DNA of 28,291 nucleotides from a virus: positions 1-28,291 of IMG/VR virus record IMGVR_UViG_3300035162_004949; one strand, written 5' to 3'. The position numbers were made by a program, and so were the translations under genes. The notes below the pieces were generated by a model. The model saw nothing but the letters and a program-made list of their open reading frames with translations, was not told the DNA's origin and searched no databases. Of the stretch, positions 1-7,004 are shown piece by piece. How positions within the stretch are numbered: position 1 is the first letter of the stretch; each line of letters opens with the position of its first letter.

Positions 1-645
1 TTCTCAGTACCTAAAATAGGCACGATATTAAGAGTAAGTTTTGACAATGGTAATTATTATGCCCCGGTATACCATGAGTCACTATACCCTTCAGATGAGG
101 CTAAGGCGGAGATAGAAGCCGCTTATCCTAATTCACATGTATTAATATATGATACTGCATTTGGGTTAACGGGGGGTGAGAATGGTTCGGAAATCACTAA
201 TGAGAGAGATGGTGAACATATTAAAGTTTTCTTTACAGAAGAAAGGGGCCTAATGATGGATTATGCTACAACTGAAGGTCCTACTACTATAAATATAAAA
301 CCTGATAATTCGGTAGAGATAATAAATGCAAACGGAGATTCTATTGTGATGCTCAATGATGGTAATATAACACTTACTCATTCTGCGCAAGTTACAATTA
401 ACAGTGGAGCCAATACCGAAATTAATTGTATAGATGCGTTAGTCAATTGTGAAAATACTATTATTAATCATGCAAGTTCAATCGAATTAGGCCAAGGTGC
501 AGTAGAAAAGATAGTATTAGGCGATTCTTTTATGGCTTATTTTAATACACATACGCATGTTGGGAATTTAGGAGCTCCTACTAGCCCACCTATAGCTTTA
601 ATGACTACTTCTTTATTAAGTCAAAAGGAAGTTAAATCACTCTAA
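1..645 (+). CDS. Baseplate central spike / hub protein, gp5/gpV-like (5' end outside window)
   Basis: The reading frame is open from base 1, so the N-terminus is missing; the Met codons at 253 and 256 are internal. The visible start (VPKIGTILRVSF, then YAPVYHES) looks like the end of the OB-fold found in T4 gp5, P2 gpV and VgrG proteins. It is followed by a repetitive strand-rich region (about residues 85-170 of the visible part: INIKPDNSVEI, ITLTHSAQVTI, INCIDALVNC) typical of the trimeric beta-helix that forms the membrane-piercing needle. The C-terminus has HTHVGNLGAPTSPP, a motif common at the end of gpV/gp5-type spikes. No lysozyme domain is visible between OB-fold and helix, unlike T4 gp5. 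The role is to form the central spike under the tail tube. Assignment rests on motif and fold pattern recognition. Confidence 0.75.
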   Translation, partial: FSVPKIGTILRVSFDNGNYYAPVYHESLYPSDEAKAEIEAAYPNSHVLIYDTAFGLTGGENGSEITNERDGEHIKVFFTEERGLMMDYATTEGPTTINIKPDNSVEIINANGDSIVMLNDGNITLTHSAQVTINSGANTEINCIDALVNCENTIINHASSIELGQGAVEKIVLGDSFMAYFNTHTHVGNLGAPTSPPIALMTTSLLSQKEVKSL

Positions 646-646
646 A

Positions 647-654
647 TATATAAA
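647..654 (+). promoter_or_regulatory. Candidate late promoter octamer TATATAAA
   Basis: ATATATAAAC (646-655) lies in the gap between the spike gene and the small gene at 678. The same decamer recurs exactly at 2245-2254. It resembles the T4 late promoter TATAAATA, which needs no -35 element. It ends 23 bases before the ATG, which would give a leader of about 17 bases. AT-rich background makes chance occurrence possible. Confidence 0.3.
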
Positions 655-677
655 CTATAAAATTAAATCTTTAAATT

Positions 678-956
678 ATGCCCTTAGTACAACCAGTAAT
701 AATCACAGGAATGGATGATGCGTTTGTTGCAGGAATGGAGGCGATGGCTGCATTCTCTACTGGGGATGATACTTCTAGAGAAAACACTAAAGATGCTGTT
801 ATTGCTGCTGGTGCTGCTGCTTTTGCTGCTGTAGCTGGCCCTGCAATAACTGCATATATACAATCTGCTACAGTAGTACCTGGTATTCCAGTTGTAACAG
901 CAGGATCACCAACCGCACAAGTAGGTACAACTACTGGTCCTGGTACTATTATTTAA
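678..956 (+). CDS. Small Ala/Gly-rich protein, possible spike-associated baseplate component
   Basis: This 92-aa protein directly follows the spike gene, where T4 and related phages encode a small PAAR spike-tip protein (gp5.4, about 97 aa). It is not a typical PAAR protein: it contains no His or Cys, so the usual metal-binding site is absent. It has an Ala-rich hydrophobic stretch (about residues 37-61, AAGAAAFAAVAGPA) and a Gly/Pro/Thr-rich C-terminus with PGIPVVTAG and TTTGPGTII. Such endings occur in small phage baseplate proteins that I recall but cannot confirm here. The start is the only reasonable ATG, preceded by an AT-rich leader with no Shine-Dalgarno. A spike cap or hub accessory role is inferred from position. 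Confidence 0.45.
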   Translation: MPLVQPVIITGMDDAFVAGMEAMAAFSTGDDTSRENTKDAVIAAGAAAFAAVAGPAITAYIQSATVVPGIPVVTAGSPTAQVGTTTGPGTII

Positions 957-1008
957 TCTTAAACTATTACATATTTAAAAGTATAATAATTAAATATAAT
1001 CCGAGTAA

Positions 1009-1016
1009 TATATAAT
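1009..1016 (+). promoter_or_regulatory. Candidate late promoter octamer TATATAAT
   Basis: This octamer lies in the 90-base gap 957-1046, the longest in the window, upstream of the S1-like gene. It is close to the T4 late consensus TATAAATA and ends 30 bases before the ATG at 1047. Short GAGT (1003-1006) and ACTC (1028-1031) segments flank it, a weak echo of the hairpin-around-promoter layout seen at 2224, 4468 and 17059. The rest of the gap is plain AT-rich sequence. Confidence 0.28.
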
Positions 1017-1046
1017 CTATAATAACCACTCTTAATAAAAAAAATA

Positions 1047-2219
1047 ATGATTGAGCAAGAAATTACAATACAATTAAGTGACGATCCGTTTGATACAAAA
1101 ACTATAAAAGTAAAAGTACCTAGGGGAACAAAGTTAATGTGCACCGAGATGTATGCAGCTGATGCAATGTCAATGTATGATCTATCAGATGAAGAATTAA
1201 ACCGATTAACTTTATCTGAAGCCAGCAATAACTATATGGCACAAGGTGAAATAGTTTCTATTAAAAAAGAAAATCAAATTATTGAAGGTGAAGAAGTTGA
1301 GGTTAAAGTAGAAGCCTTAGTTGATATCTCAGGAAAAAATACAGCTGTTTGTATTTTAAGCAAGGAACCTAAAGAAATTGTTGACCAATTAGAAATTGGG
1401 ATGGGTGTAGATATAAAAGTTAAACATTCAAAATTCGGTACTCTTTATGCTTCTATAAACGATGCAGTAAATGAAGTTAAGAGCAAGGAAATTTACGATG
1501 CCATAGGAAATAGAGGCGTTGCGTTTACTTGTAAAGTTAAGGAATTAATTTATGGGGGTTACTGGATTGATATAAGTGGTGTCGAATGTTTTATGCCAGG
1601 TTCTTTAGGTGGGCTAAACAAACTACATAATTTTGAAAAGCTTGTAGGTAAGGAATTGATTGTAATGCCTATAACTTACTCTAATGAAAAACAAACAATA
1701 GTTGTATCACATAGAGAATATCTTAGAACAATGATACCTTCTGCGGTAGAAAATTTAAGAGAAAATATAAAAGAGCATATTACTGGTATTGTTACTGGTA
1801 CAGCTAAGTTTGGAATATTTGCTGAATTCAATGAATCTTTAACCGGTCTTATTCCTAAGGCCGAGTTAGATGAATCTACCTTACAGAAATTTGATAATAG
1901 AGACATTAAGCCTGGCGATGAAATTAAGTTCTGGCCAAAGGAAATTATATCAGATAGAAAAATTATGCTAAGCCAAACAGGACCTAAGGTTGATTTGTGG
2001 GATGGTGCAGATCAAAAATATAAACCTATGATGGTAACAGAAGGTAAAGTTACAAAAGTAACTAAGTATGGCGCATTCATTGAATTAGAAAAAGGTATTA
2101 GTGGTCTTATCCATAAAACTAAACTAAAAAACGTAGAACTTACCAAAGGTGATATTGTTAATATTAAAATTGGAAGTGTAAATGTTAGTGATCGTAAGAT
2201 TACGATGAACTTAGCATAA
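1047..2219 (+). CDS. S1-domain RNA-binding protein, ribosomal protein S1-like (phage-encoded)
   Basis: This 390-aa protein is built from repeated S1/OB-fold units. The clearest are residues about 155-222 (CKVKELIYGGYWIDI through VVSHREYL), 246-310 (GIVTGTAKFGIFAEF, LTGLIPKAEL, RKIMLSQ) and 332-390 (GKVTKVTKYGAFIEL, ISGLIHKTKL, DRKITMNLA). A more divergent unit probably spans 67-145. The 'G.V..v..fG.F.e....GLi..' pattern followed by 'd.ki..S' is diagnostic of bacterial S1 repeats. S1 binds single-stranded mRNA and helps load it on the 30S subunit; bacterial S1 has four to six repeats, so this is a shortened version with a unique N-terminal 65 residues. It sits between spike and baseplate genes rather than with nucleic-acid genes. 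Likely roles are helping phage mRNA compete for host ribosomes or RNA chaperoning; a structural role is less likely. Confidence 0.85.
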   Translation: MIEQEITIQLSDDPFDTKTIKVKVPRGTKLMCTEMYAADAMSMYDLSDEELNRLTLSEASNNYMAQGEIVSIKKENQIIEGEEVEVKVEALVDISGKNTAVCILSKEPKEIVDQLEIGMGVDIKVKHSKFGTLYASINDAVNEVKSKEIYDAIGNRGVAFTCKVKELIYGGYWIDISGVECFMPGSLGGLNKLHNFEKLVGKELIVMPITYSNEKQTIVVSHREYLRTMIPSAVENLRENIKEHITGIVTGTAKFGIFAEFNESLTGLIPKAELDESTLQKFDNRDIKPGDEIKFWPKEIISDRKIMLSQTGPKVDLWDGADQKYKPMMVTEGKVTKVTKYGAFIELEKGISGLIHKTKLKNVELTKGDIVNIKIGSVNVSDRKITMNLA

Positions 2220-2223
2220 CCTC

Positions 2224-2265
2224 TATCCTGGTTTCTGGTTTGGGATATATAAACAAATCAGGATA
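2224..2265 (+). promoter_or_regulatory. Hairpin ending 3 nt before the amidoligase start codon
   Basis: The left arm 2224-2234 (TATCCTGGTTT) pairs with the right arm 2255-2265 (AAATCAGGATA) over 11 bp with one G-U pair. The 20-base loop contains TATATAAA at 2246-2253. No U-tract follows, so it is not a classic terminator. The stem ends three bases before the ATG at 2269 and would obstruct initiation on read-through RNA. Confidence 0.6.
2246..2253 (+). promoter_or_regulatory. Candidate late promoter octamer TATATAAA inside hairpin loop
   Basis: The decamer ATATATAAAC at 2245-2254 is identical to that at 646-655. If it acts as a -10 element like T4 TATAAATA, transcription would start near 2259, inside the right arm of the 2224-2265 hairpin. 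The resulting RNA would lack the left arm and have a leader of about 10 bases before ATG 2269. Confidence 0.35.
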
Positions 2266-2268
2266 AAT

Positions 2269-3567
2269 ATGTATTCTAATGAACAACTTAATGCTATACA
2301 TTCTTCAAAGATAGGTTTTGAATTTGAGTTCTTTTCAAATGAAAACCTTGATGCTACAAAGGATGATTTAGCGCGAGCTTTAAATAAAGCAATTAGAGTA
2401 GAAGAAAAGGCTCATAGCGACTTTACTCCTACTGAAACTACCTTTAAATTAGAACCAGATAATTCCGGTGGTACTGGAATGATCGAATTAGTAACCGGGC
2501 CATTGCCATTTGTCGAGGCTAAATTAATTATGGCTAAAACTCTAAAATGGATTAGAGAAAATGGAAAGACTAATGACAGATGCTCTATCCATGTTAACAT
2601 TGCTTTTGATGGGAAAAAACTAGGGCCTATTGTTAATATGTCTAAATTAGATATCGGCAAATTTGTACTTAACTTTGATGAGAATAAAGTATATGAAGCA
2701 TTTCCAAATAGAAGAGATTCAGTATACGCAAAATCAATAAAATTTATTGTGCCATTAAGCGGTATGACTCAATCATCACCAGAAAAAAATCTTTGGAAAA
2801 ACTATATGTTTGTCAAAGAAAAATATTACGGTATTAATTTTGGAAAGGTGGCTAAAGGTTATATTGAATTTAGATATTTAGGAGGTAAGGATTATGAAAA
2901 GAAATATTCTACTATTCTTTCAATGACTGAGCATTTTATTACTTCATTATATGAAACTTTAGTTAATCCGAAATATAGTGAATCTGATCTTAAGGTTTTA
3001 GATAAGATTCTAGAAAAGCATAAAACTGTTGTTGAATCTTATAGAACCTATTCTTCATTTAAAGAAAAATTTCCAGACATCCACTTAATGATTGATCTTC
3101 AGACCTATGATCAAATCGTCGAATTGTATTATCCTAAAATTAGAGAAAAGATTTTTGATTTAATTACGAGGGCTGATATGAATAAAGGGTTAATTAATTA
3201 TGATGCTGATACAGGGAAAATACAAATCAAAGATGCTAAGCTAATGAGATGCTTTGAGATAAGTGGTGTTGATATTGTTGATTCAGTTATCCAAGGTAAT
3301 ATTGTTAATTGCGATATCTTTGGTTGTGATTTAAAAAATTCATCTATATTTGAATCTAATCTTTTTGGTGCTACTATTGCTGAAGATTCTAAAATAGAAG
3401 AATCTTATGTAAGCAGAAATGTAATATGCCAAGATAGTTACGTATTTGGTAAAAGAGGAGTATTCAGTGGAGAAATGGAGGGTGGTATTTTTAGACAAGG
3501 CAGAGCAACAGAGCTGGCAAGATTTAGTGATACTACTGAAGTAATAGAAATAGAAAAAATTAAATAA
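2269..3567 (+). CDS. Amidoligase-family enzyme with C-terminal pentapeptide-like beta-helix
   Basis: The N-terminal half matches the putative amidoligase family (Amidoligase_2, COOH-NH2 ligase / glutamine-synthetase-like fold). IGFEFEF at residues 15-21 supplies the paired acidic residues E18 and E20. KLEPDNSG (60-67) with IELVTGPL (72-79) matches the 'D.S....EivS.pl' block. CSIHVNI (105-111) carries the conserved His, and IEFRYLGG (about 199-206) matches the 'vEfR' strand. Members are predicted ATP-dependent ligases that form amide or peptide bonds. From about residue 324 the protein changes to pentapeptide-like repeats (IVNCDIFGCDLKNSSIFESN and on), suggesting a right-handed beta-helix that could bind a partner. 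It starts only 49 bases after the S1-like gene and ends 4 bases before the next gene. The substrate is unknown; a virion protein or host protein are both possible. Confidence 0.75.
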   Translation: MYSNEQLNAIHSSKIGFEFEFFSNENLDATKDDLARALNKAIRVEEKAHSDFTPTETTFKLEPDNSGGTGMIELVTGPLPFVEAKLIMAKTLKWIRENGKTNDRCSIHVNIAFDGKKLGPIVNMSKLDIGKFVLNFDENKVYEAFPNRRDSVYAKSIKFIVPLSGMTQSSPEKNLWKNYMFVKEKYYGINFGKVAKGYIEFRYLGGKDYEKKYSTILSMTEHFITSLYETLVNPKYSESDLKVLDKILEKHKTVVESYRTYSSFKEKFPDIHLMIDLQTYDQIVELYYPKIREKIFDLITRADMNKGLINYDADTGKIQIKDAKLMRCFEISGVDIVDSVIQGNIVNCDIFGCDLKNSSIFESNLFGATIAEDSKIEESYVSRNVICQDSYVFGKRGVFSGEMEGGIFRQGRATELARFSDTTEVIEIEKIK

Positions 3568-3571
3568 AGAT

Positions 3572-4438
3572 ATGGCTAGTAGTAAAAGTTGGTGTAACCC
3601 TGATTCACAGGAATGTTTAGACGCACTCATAAAGGAAATAAATGATGATCTAACTGTTGGGTGCCAAATACCTTTCACAGTACCTAAGAAAGAACTTGCT
3701 CATATTATTAGCAGGGCAAAAGATTACTTTTATAAAATATATGAGGATAGTGTTGAAGAAATGTTTATTGCATTACCTGCATCTGCTTGGGGTGAATCTG
3801 CGTTTAAGCAAGGGATTAGCCACAATAATACAACAGGGGCAACACCTAATGTGTTAACTGAGAGTGATGTTAATAATCCTAGGGGTGTTGTAAAAATGCC
3901 GTCGACTGTTTGGGCTGTTAATAATGTATTTCAAATAAACGGTTTTTCTGGGGAAGATGGTGGGTTTGGTGATAATTCATTTTCTGCTGGAGATGTAGAT
4001 TTTTCATTAGATAAATTTATATACTCTGATGTATATGGTGCAGGTATTGGATCCGAAGACTTAATGTATTATGTAATTAATTCAAAATTCATAGATATGT
4101 CAAGACAAATTTTACAAGCTCAGATATCATATAACTATAATAGACTAACCAAGAAATTTAGATTTATGGGAGAGTTACCTAAAAGGGGTGCATGTATATT
4201 TCAAGTTTATAATACTATTCCTGATTGTGATCTTTTCCAAGATGAAGCATTCATAAGATATTGTTGTGGTATGGCTAAAATTCAATTGGCTAGGATCGTA
4301 GGTACATTCCAATTTAACTTACCTGGTAATATTACGATTAATTATGATTTGATCTCTAGTGAAGGTAGAGAAGAAGTAGATAGAGTAGTCCAAGAGATAA
4401 AGGACGATGAAGGGGTAGATTACTTTTTCACAGGATAA
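3572..4438 (+). CDS. Conserved-looking virion structural protein, function not assigned
   Basis: This 288-aa protein begins four bases after the amidoligase stop, so the two are probably translated together. The N-terminus is helical and charged (about residues 15-65, KKELAHIISRAKDYFYKIYE). It then has strand-like segments (MFIALPAS, VVKMPSTVWAVNNVFQING), an acidic Gly/Asp-rich stretch (about 125-145), and a C-terminal half with FRFMGELPKRGACIFQVY and LPGNITINYDLIS. It has no signal peptide or membrane segment. It contains seven Cys, which is many for this region, two of them adjacent (YCCGMAK). Its position just before gp25- and gp6-like genes argues for a baseplate or neck component. I could not match it to a T4 gene by eye. 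Confidence 0.5.
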   Translation: MASSKSWCNPDSQECLDALIKEINDDLTVGCQIPFTVPKKELAHIISRAKDYFYKIYEDSVEEMFIALPASAWGESAFKQGISHNNTTGATPNVLTESDVNNPRGVVKMPSTVWAVNNVFQINGFSGEDGGFGDNSFSAGDVDFSLDKFIYSDVYGAGIGSEDLMYYVINSKFIDMSRQILQAQISYNYNRLTKKFRFMGELPKRGACIFQVYNTIPDCDLFQDEAFIRYCCGMAKIQLARIVGTFQFNLPGNITINYDLISSEGREEVDRVVQEIKDDEGVDYFFTG

Positions 4439-4467
4439 AATATAATCTAAGACCCTCAAAAAATTTG

Positions 4468-4494
4468 GAGAATATATAATAAAAGAATATTCTC
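4468..4494 (+). promoter_or_regulatory. Hairpin ending 1 nt before the gp25-like start codon
   Basis: The left arm 4468-4475 (GAGAATAT) is perfectly complementary to 4487-4494 (ATATTCTC), giving an 8-bp stem with an 11-base loop. There is no trailing U-tract. The stem abuts the ATG at 4496. The octamer TATATAAT (4473-4480) overlaps the left arm and loop. Confidence 0.5.
4473..4480 (+). promoter_or_regulatory. Candidate late promoter octamer TATATAAT overlapping hairpin
   Basis: A T4-late-like octamer in the gap before the gp25-like gene. A start about six bases downstream (near 4486) would coincide with the beginning of the right arm (4487), giving a short leader of about 10 bases free of the hairpin's left arm. 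It ends 15 bases before the ATG, the same spacing as at 2246-2253. Confidence 0.33.
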
Positions 4495-4495
4495 A

Positions 4496-4861
4496 ATGAT
4501 AAAGGAAATATACAGTAGAGAAGTAGATGCACCAAAGTACAACGATGATATAATTGAGGTGACAGATCAATTACAGCAGCTCATCCTTAAGATAGAGAAT
4601 TGTTTGTTTACAAGACAAGGTGATGTACTAGGTTCTCCTAATATGGGGTGTAATTTAGATGATCTTATCTTCTCTTTAGTTTTAAATGAATCTGTTATTG
4701 CTAAAAAAATTAGTAGCCAGATCCAAACATATTGTTTAAATAGTAGCAGTAGCCAATTTGGTATAGATGTAAGAGTACAATTCTACAGTGTAGTAGAAAG
4801 AAATGGCTGTTTAGTAGATATTTACGTAAATGAGCAAAGAGTCATAGGAGCTTTGTTTTAA
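4496..4861 (+). CDS. Baseplate wedge protein, gp25-like (GPW/gp25 family)
   Basis: This 121-aa protein has the size of T4 gp25 (132 aa) and the GPW/gp25 fold signature. An N-terminal helix (DDIIEVTDQLQQLILKIENC) is followed by LFTRQGDVLGSPNMGCNL at residues about 37-54, matching 'l.t..Ge....p..G..l...lf'. A helix (SVIAKKISSQIQTYC) and C-terminal strands (IDVRVQFYSVVERNGCLVDI) complete the pattern. In T4, gp25 clamps the gp6 dimer and gp53 in the baseplate wedge and starts sheath assembly, and TssE is the type VI secretion equivalent. A gp6-like gene immediately downstream supports the call. The Glu-Pro-Arg motif of TssE/gp25 is not obvious here. The start follows a hairpin at 4468-4494. Confidence 0.82.
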   Translation: MIKEIYSREVDAPKYNDDIIEVTDQLQQLILKIENCLFTRQGDVLGSPNMGCNLDDLIFSLVLNESVIAKKISSQIQTYCLNSSSSQFGIDVRVQFYSVVERNGCLVDIYVNEQRVIGALF

Positions 4862-4875
4862 AAATAAAATAATTA

Positions 4876-6732
4876 ATGTCATTTTTTAGTAAAACCAGAA
4901 TTAAAGCAACAGAGTTATTCTTTGACGCGTTTCAATACTTACAGCGCCAATATGACCAGTCCGGTGAAGTGTTTACACCTGCATCACCATTTGGACAGAT
5001 ACTTACTGTTGTTGCAAATTTAGGCGAGCTTATTTTATTTTATATTGAATCTGTTGCAACAGAATTAAATATTAGCAGAGCAAGAAATATTGAATCAATC
5101 TATGGGTTATCAAGATTAACAGGGCATGATCCTAGTAGAGGAATATCTGCACAAGGAATAATTGGATTAAGATTAAATACATCAGCCGCAAGTTTAGTTG
5201 AAGGAGATTATGTACAAATATTAAATTACTCTGCTGTAGAAGTAGGTCAAAATGGATTACAGTATTTTATAAAATTTGATAGTGATTATATAAGGTTAGA
5301 AAAAACCACAAGGCAATTTGTGAATGTAGAATTAATACAAGGAAAGCGCGAAGACCAGACATTTACTGGTACTGGTGAGCCTTTACAGAGTTATAATTTA
5401 ATAACCAAGGAACCAACAGATCAATATATGGTTGATATCCATGTTGATGGTAAATTATGGAAGAATGTAGATTCTCTATATGATATGAATAATAGAGAAC
5501 AAGCTGCGATGGTAAAAACCGGTGTGAATGGTGGAATAACTTGTTTTTTTGGAAATAATCAATTTGGTCAGCCTCCTGCGTTAGGTTCTATAATTAAAGT
5601 TACTTATGTTAAGACTAGAGGAACTGGTGGAAATATAGGAGGTAATAATCTAGACATTAAGTTTATTGATATAGGAACCGATCCTACTGGACAAGACATA
5701 GATTTAGATCAAGTATTATCATTAAATATTGTAAGAAACCCAATGTTTGGTTCTGATAGTGAAGACCCTTCATTTACTAGATTAATTGCGCCATACCAAA
5801 GTAATTCATTTGTATTAGCTAATCCTAATAATTATATTTATTATTTGAGTAAATATGATTTCTTTTCTTTCGTAGATGCGTATAATACAAAAGACGATCA
5901 GTATTTAGATGATGATAATGTTATATACTTATTTCTTATTCCTGATATTGCAAAGAAGATAACAAGTGATTTAGATTATTTTAGTATACCTGCTAATGAA
6001 TTTACAATGACTGCTGATGAAAAGGAAATGGTATATGATATATTAAATAAAAGTGGAAGACAGCTTGTCACAGCTGAAGTTAGAATTAATGATCCTGTAA
6101 TTAAAAGATATGCATTAAATATTGTTGTAAGATATGTTGAAGGATTTGATAAAGATGCAATACATGCAGAAATAAGAGAGCAACTCAGTACATATTTTAT
6201 ATACATTAACAGAAGAGATAGAATTCCAAGATCAGATATTATTTCAATCGTAGAAAATGTAGATGGTATAGATTCCGTAAATGTGTTCTTTATTTCTGAA
6301 GAAAATGAAAAAGCTATAGCTGAAGGATTTTATGAAGTGCCTGTATATGGAACAGATCCAGTAACAGATCAAAGAGTGCTAATAGAAACTAAAAAAGTAG
6401 AACTTAAGGTAGATGAAGATCCACAATTAGGCTTGGATGAATTTGGCGATGTCGTAATTGGTCCGGAGGAGTTAGCAATTATAAGAGGTGGTTGGGATGA
6501 TAGAAACGAAACTTTTTATGAAGCAATACCTAATAAGAATACTGTAAGTTCTCTTAATATATTCTTTAAAGGAACAATACCAAACAATCTATACAATAAA
6601 ACTCAGCAAACCAAGTTTAATGATCTTAAGAGAAGTAGAGGAACTACAATTGCAACATCAGGTAATTCAAGAAGCACAAATACTGGTAGGCTAAAAGATA
6701 ATCCTACATTAAAAACACTACAGGGAAAGTAA
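4876..6732 (+). CDS. Baseplate wedge protein, gp6-like (baseplate J family)
   Basis: This 618-aa protein is close in size to T4 gp6 (660 aa) and directly follows the gp25-like gene. The N-terminal helices (ATELFFDAFQYL, FGQILTVVANLGELILFYIE) precede SRLTGHDPSRGISAQGIIGL (about residues 75-95), the usual entry into the baseplate J/gp6 core. The segment IPRSDIISIVENVDGIDSVN (about 449-468) matches the conserved C-terminal block of baseplate J-like proteins. The last 150 residues are a family-specific extension that is polar and Thr/Asn/Lys-rich at the end. Gp6 forms the dimeric ring linking wedges in the baseplate. The start is preceded by AAAATAAAATAATTA. The next gene begins one base after the stop codon. 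Confidence 0.8.
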   Translation: MSFFSKTRIKATELFFDAFQYLQRQYDQSGEVFTPASPFGQILTVVANLGELILFYIESVATELNISRARNIESIYGLSRLTGHDPSRGISAQGIIGLRLNTSAASLVEGDYVQILNYSAVEVGQNGLQYFIKFDSDYIRLEKTTRQFVNVELIQGKREDQTFTGTGEPLQSYNLITKEPTDQYMVDIHVDGKLWKNVDSLYDMNNREQAAMVKTGVNGGITCFFGNNQFGQPPALGSIIKVTYVKTRGTGGNIGGNNLDIKFIDIGTDPTGQDIDLDQVLSLNIVRNPMFGSDSEDPSFTRLIAPYQSNSFVLANPNNYIYYLSKYDFFSFVDAYNTKDDQYLDDDNVIYLFLIPDIAKKITSDLDYFSIPANEFTMTADEKEMVYDILNKSGRQLVTAEVRINDPVIKRYALNIVVRYVEGFDKDAIHAEIREQLSTYFIYINRRDRIPRSDIISIVENVDGIDSVNVFFISEENEKAIAEGFYEVPVYGTDPVTDQRVLIETKKVELKVDEDPQLGLDEFGDVVIGPEELAIIRGGWDDRNETFYEAIPNKNTVSSLNIFFKGTIPNNLYNKTQQTKFNDLKRSRGTTIATSGNSRSTNTGRLKDNPTLKTLQGK

Positions 6733-6733
6733 T

Positions 6734-7003
6734 ATGAATAAATTTACGGAGAGAAGAACTGGAATGCCTAGTATCTATAAAGCTACTTATGAGGATGGGT
6801 GGGAGCTTAAAAATTTAGGTAATGATTATAATGAAAATTTAATGAAGAATTCTTTTTCTAATTATATGTTTAGGAATGCAAGGCTTGGTAGTTTTATTGA
6901 ATTTTACTTAAAACCTATTATGACATTTTGGATTAATAAAGTAAAATATTTAAGAATATTTTATAACTTTGGAGTGCCTAAAGATTATCAAAAAATAAAC
7001 TAA
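6734..7003 (+). CDS. Small protein between gp6-like and gp7-like genes, function unknown
   Basis: This 89-aa protein starts one base after the gp6-like stop and ends one base before the next start, so it is almost certainly translated as part of the wedge operon. It is rich in Tyr, Phe, Asn and Lys, with aromatic stretches (GSFIEFYLKPIMTFWINKVK, about residues 55-74). That segment is amphipathic with two Lys and one Glu, so a true membrane span is unlikely. No known family was recognised. The packed position suggests a small wedge accessory or assembly factor, which is inference only. Confidence 0.6.
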   Translation: MNKFTERRTGMPSIYKATYEDGWELKNLGNDYNENLMKNSFSNYMFRNARLGSFIEFYLKPIMTFWINKVKYLRIFYNFGVPKDYQKIN

Positions 7004-7004
7004 G

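Noticed and set aside
253-645. A separate 130-aa gene starting at 253
   Set aside because: The frame is open to base 1 and the upstream translation (OB-fold-like) continues the same spike protein.
678-956. PAAR protein
   Set aside because: No His or Cys, so the PAAR metal site is absent; only the position after the spike gene supports it.
971-997. ATATTTAA...TTAAATAT inverted repeat
   Set aside because: The arms are only A and T, it is 50 bases from the next start, and such repeats are expected by chance in this AT-rich gap.
959-1228. Antisense open frames (for example 959-1228, 3340-3678, 22420-22758 on the - strand)
   Set aside because: They lie opposite well-supported genes, have low-complexity translations and lack plausible leaders or families.
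2224-2265. Rho-independent terminator between the S1-like and amidoligase genes
   Set aside because: No U-tract follows the stem and the start codon is three bases away; the same holds for 4468-4494 and 17059-17105.
5284-5292. TATATAA copies inside coding sequence as promoters (also near 19160, 20880, 21405, 24350)
   Set aside because: They lie within long genes with no start codon at a suitable distance; probably base-composition effects.
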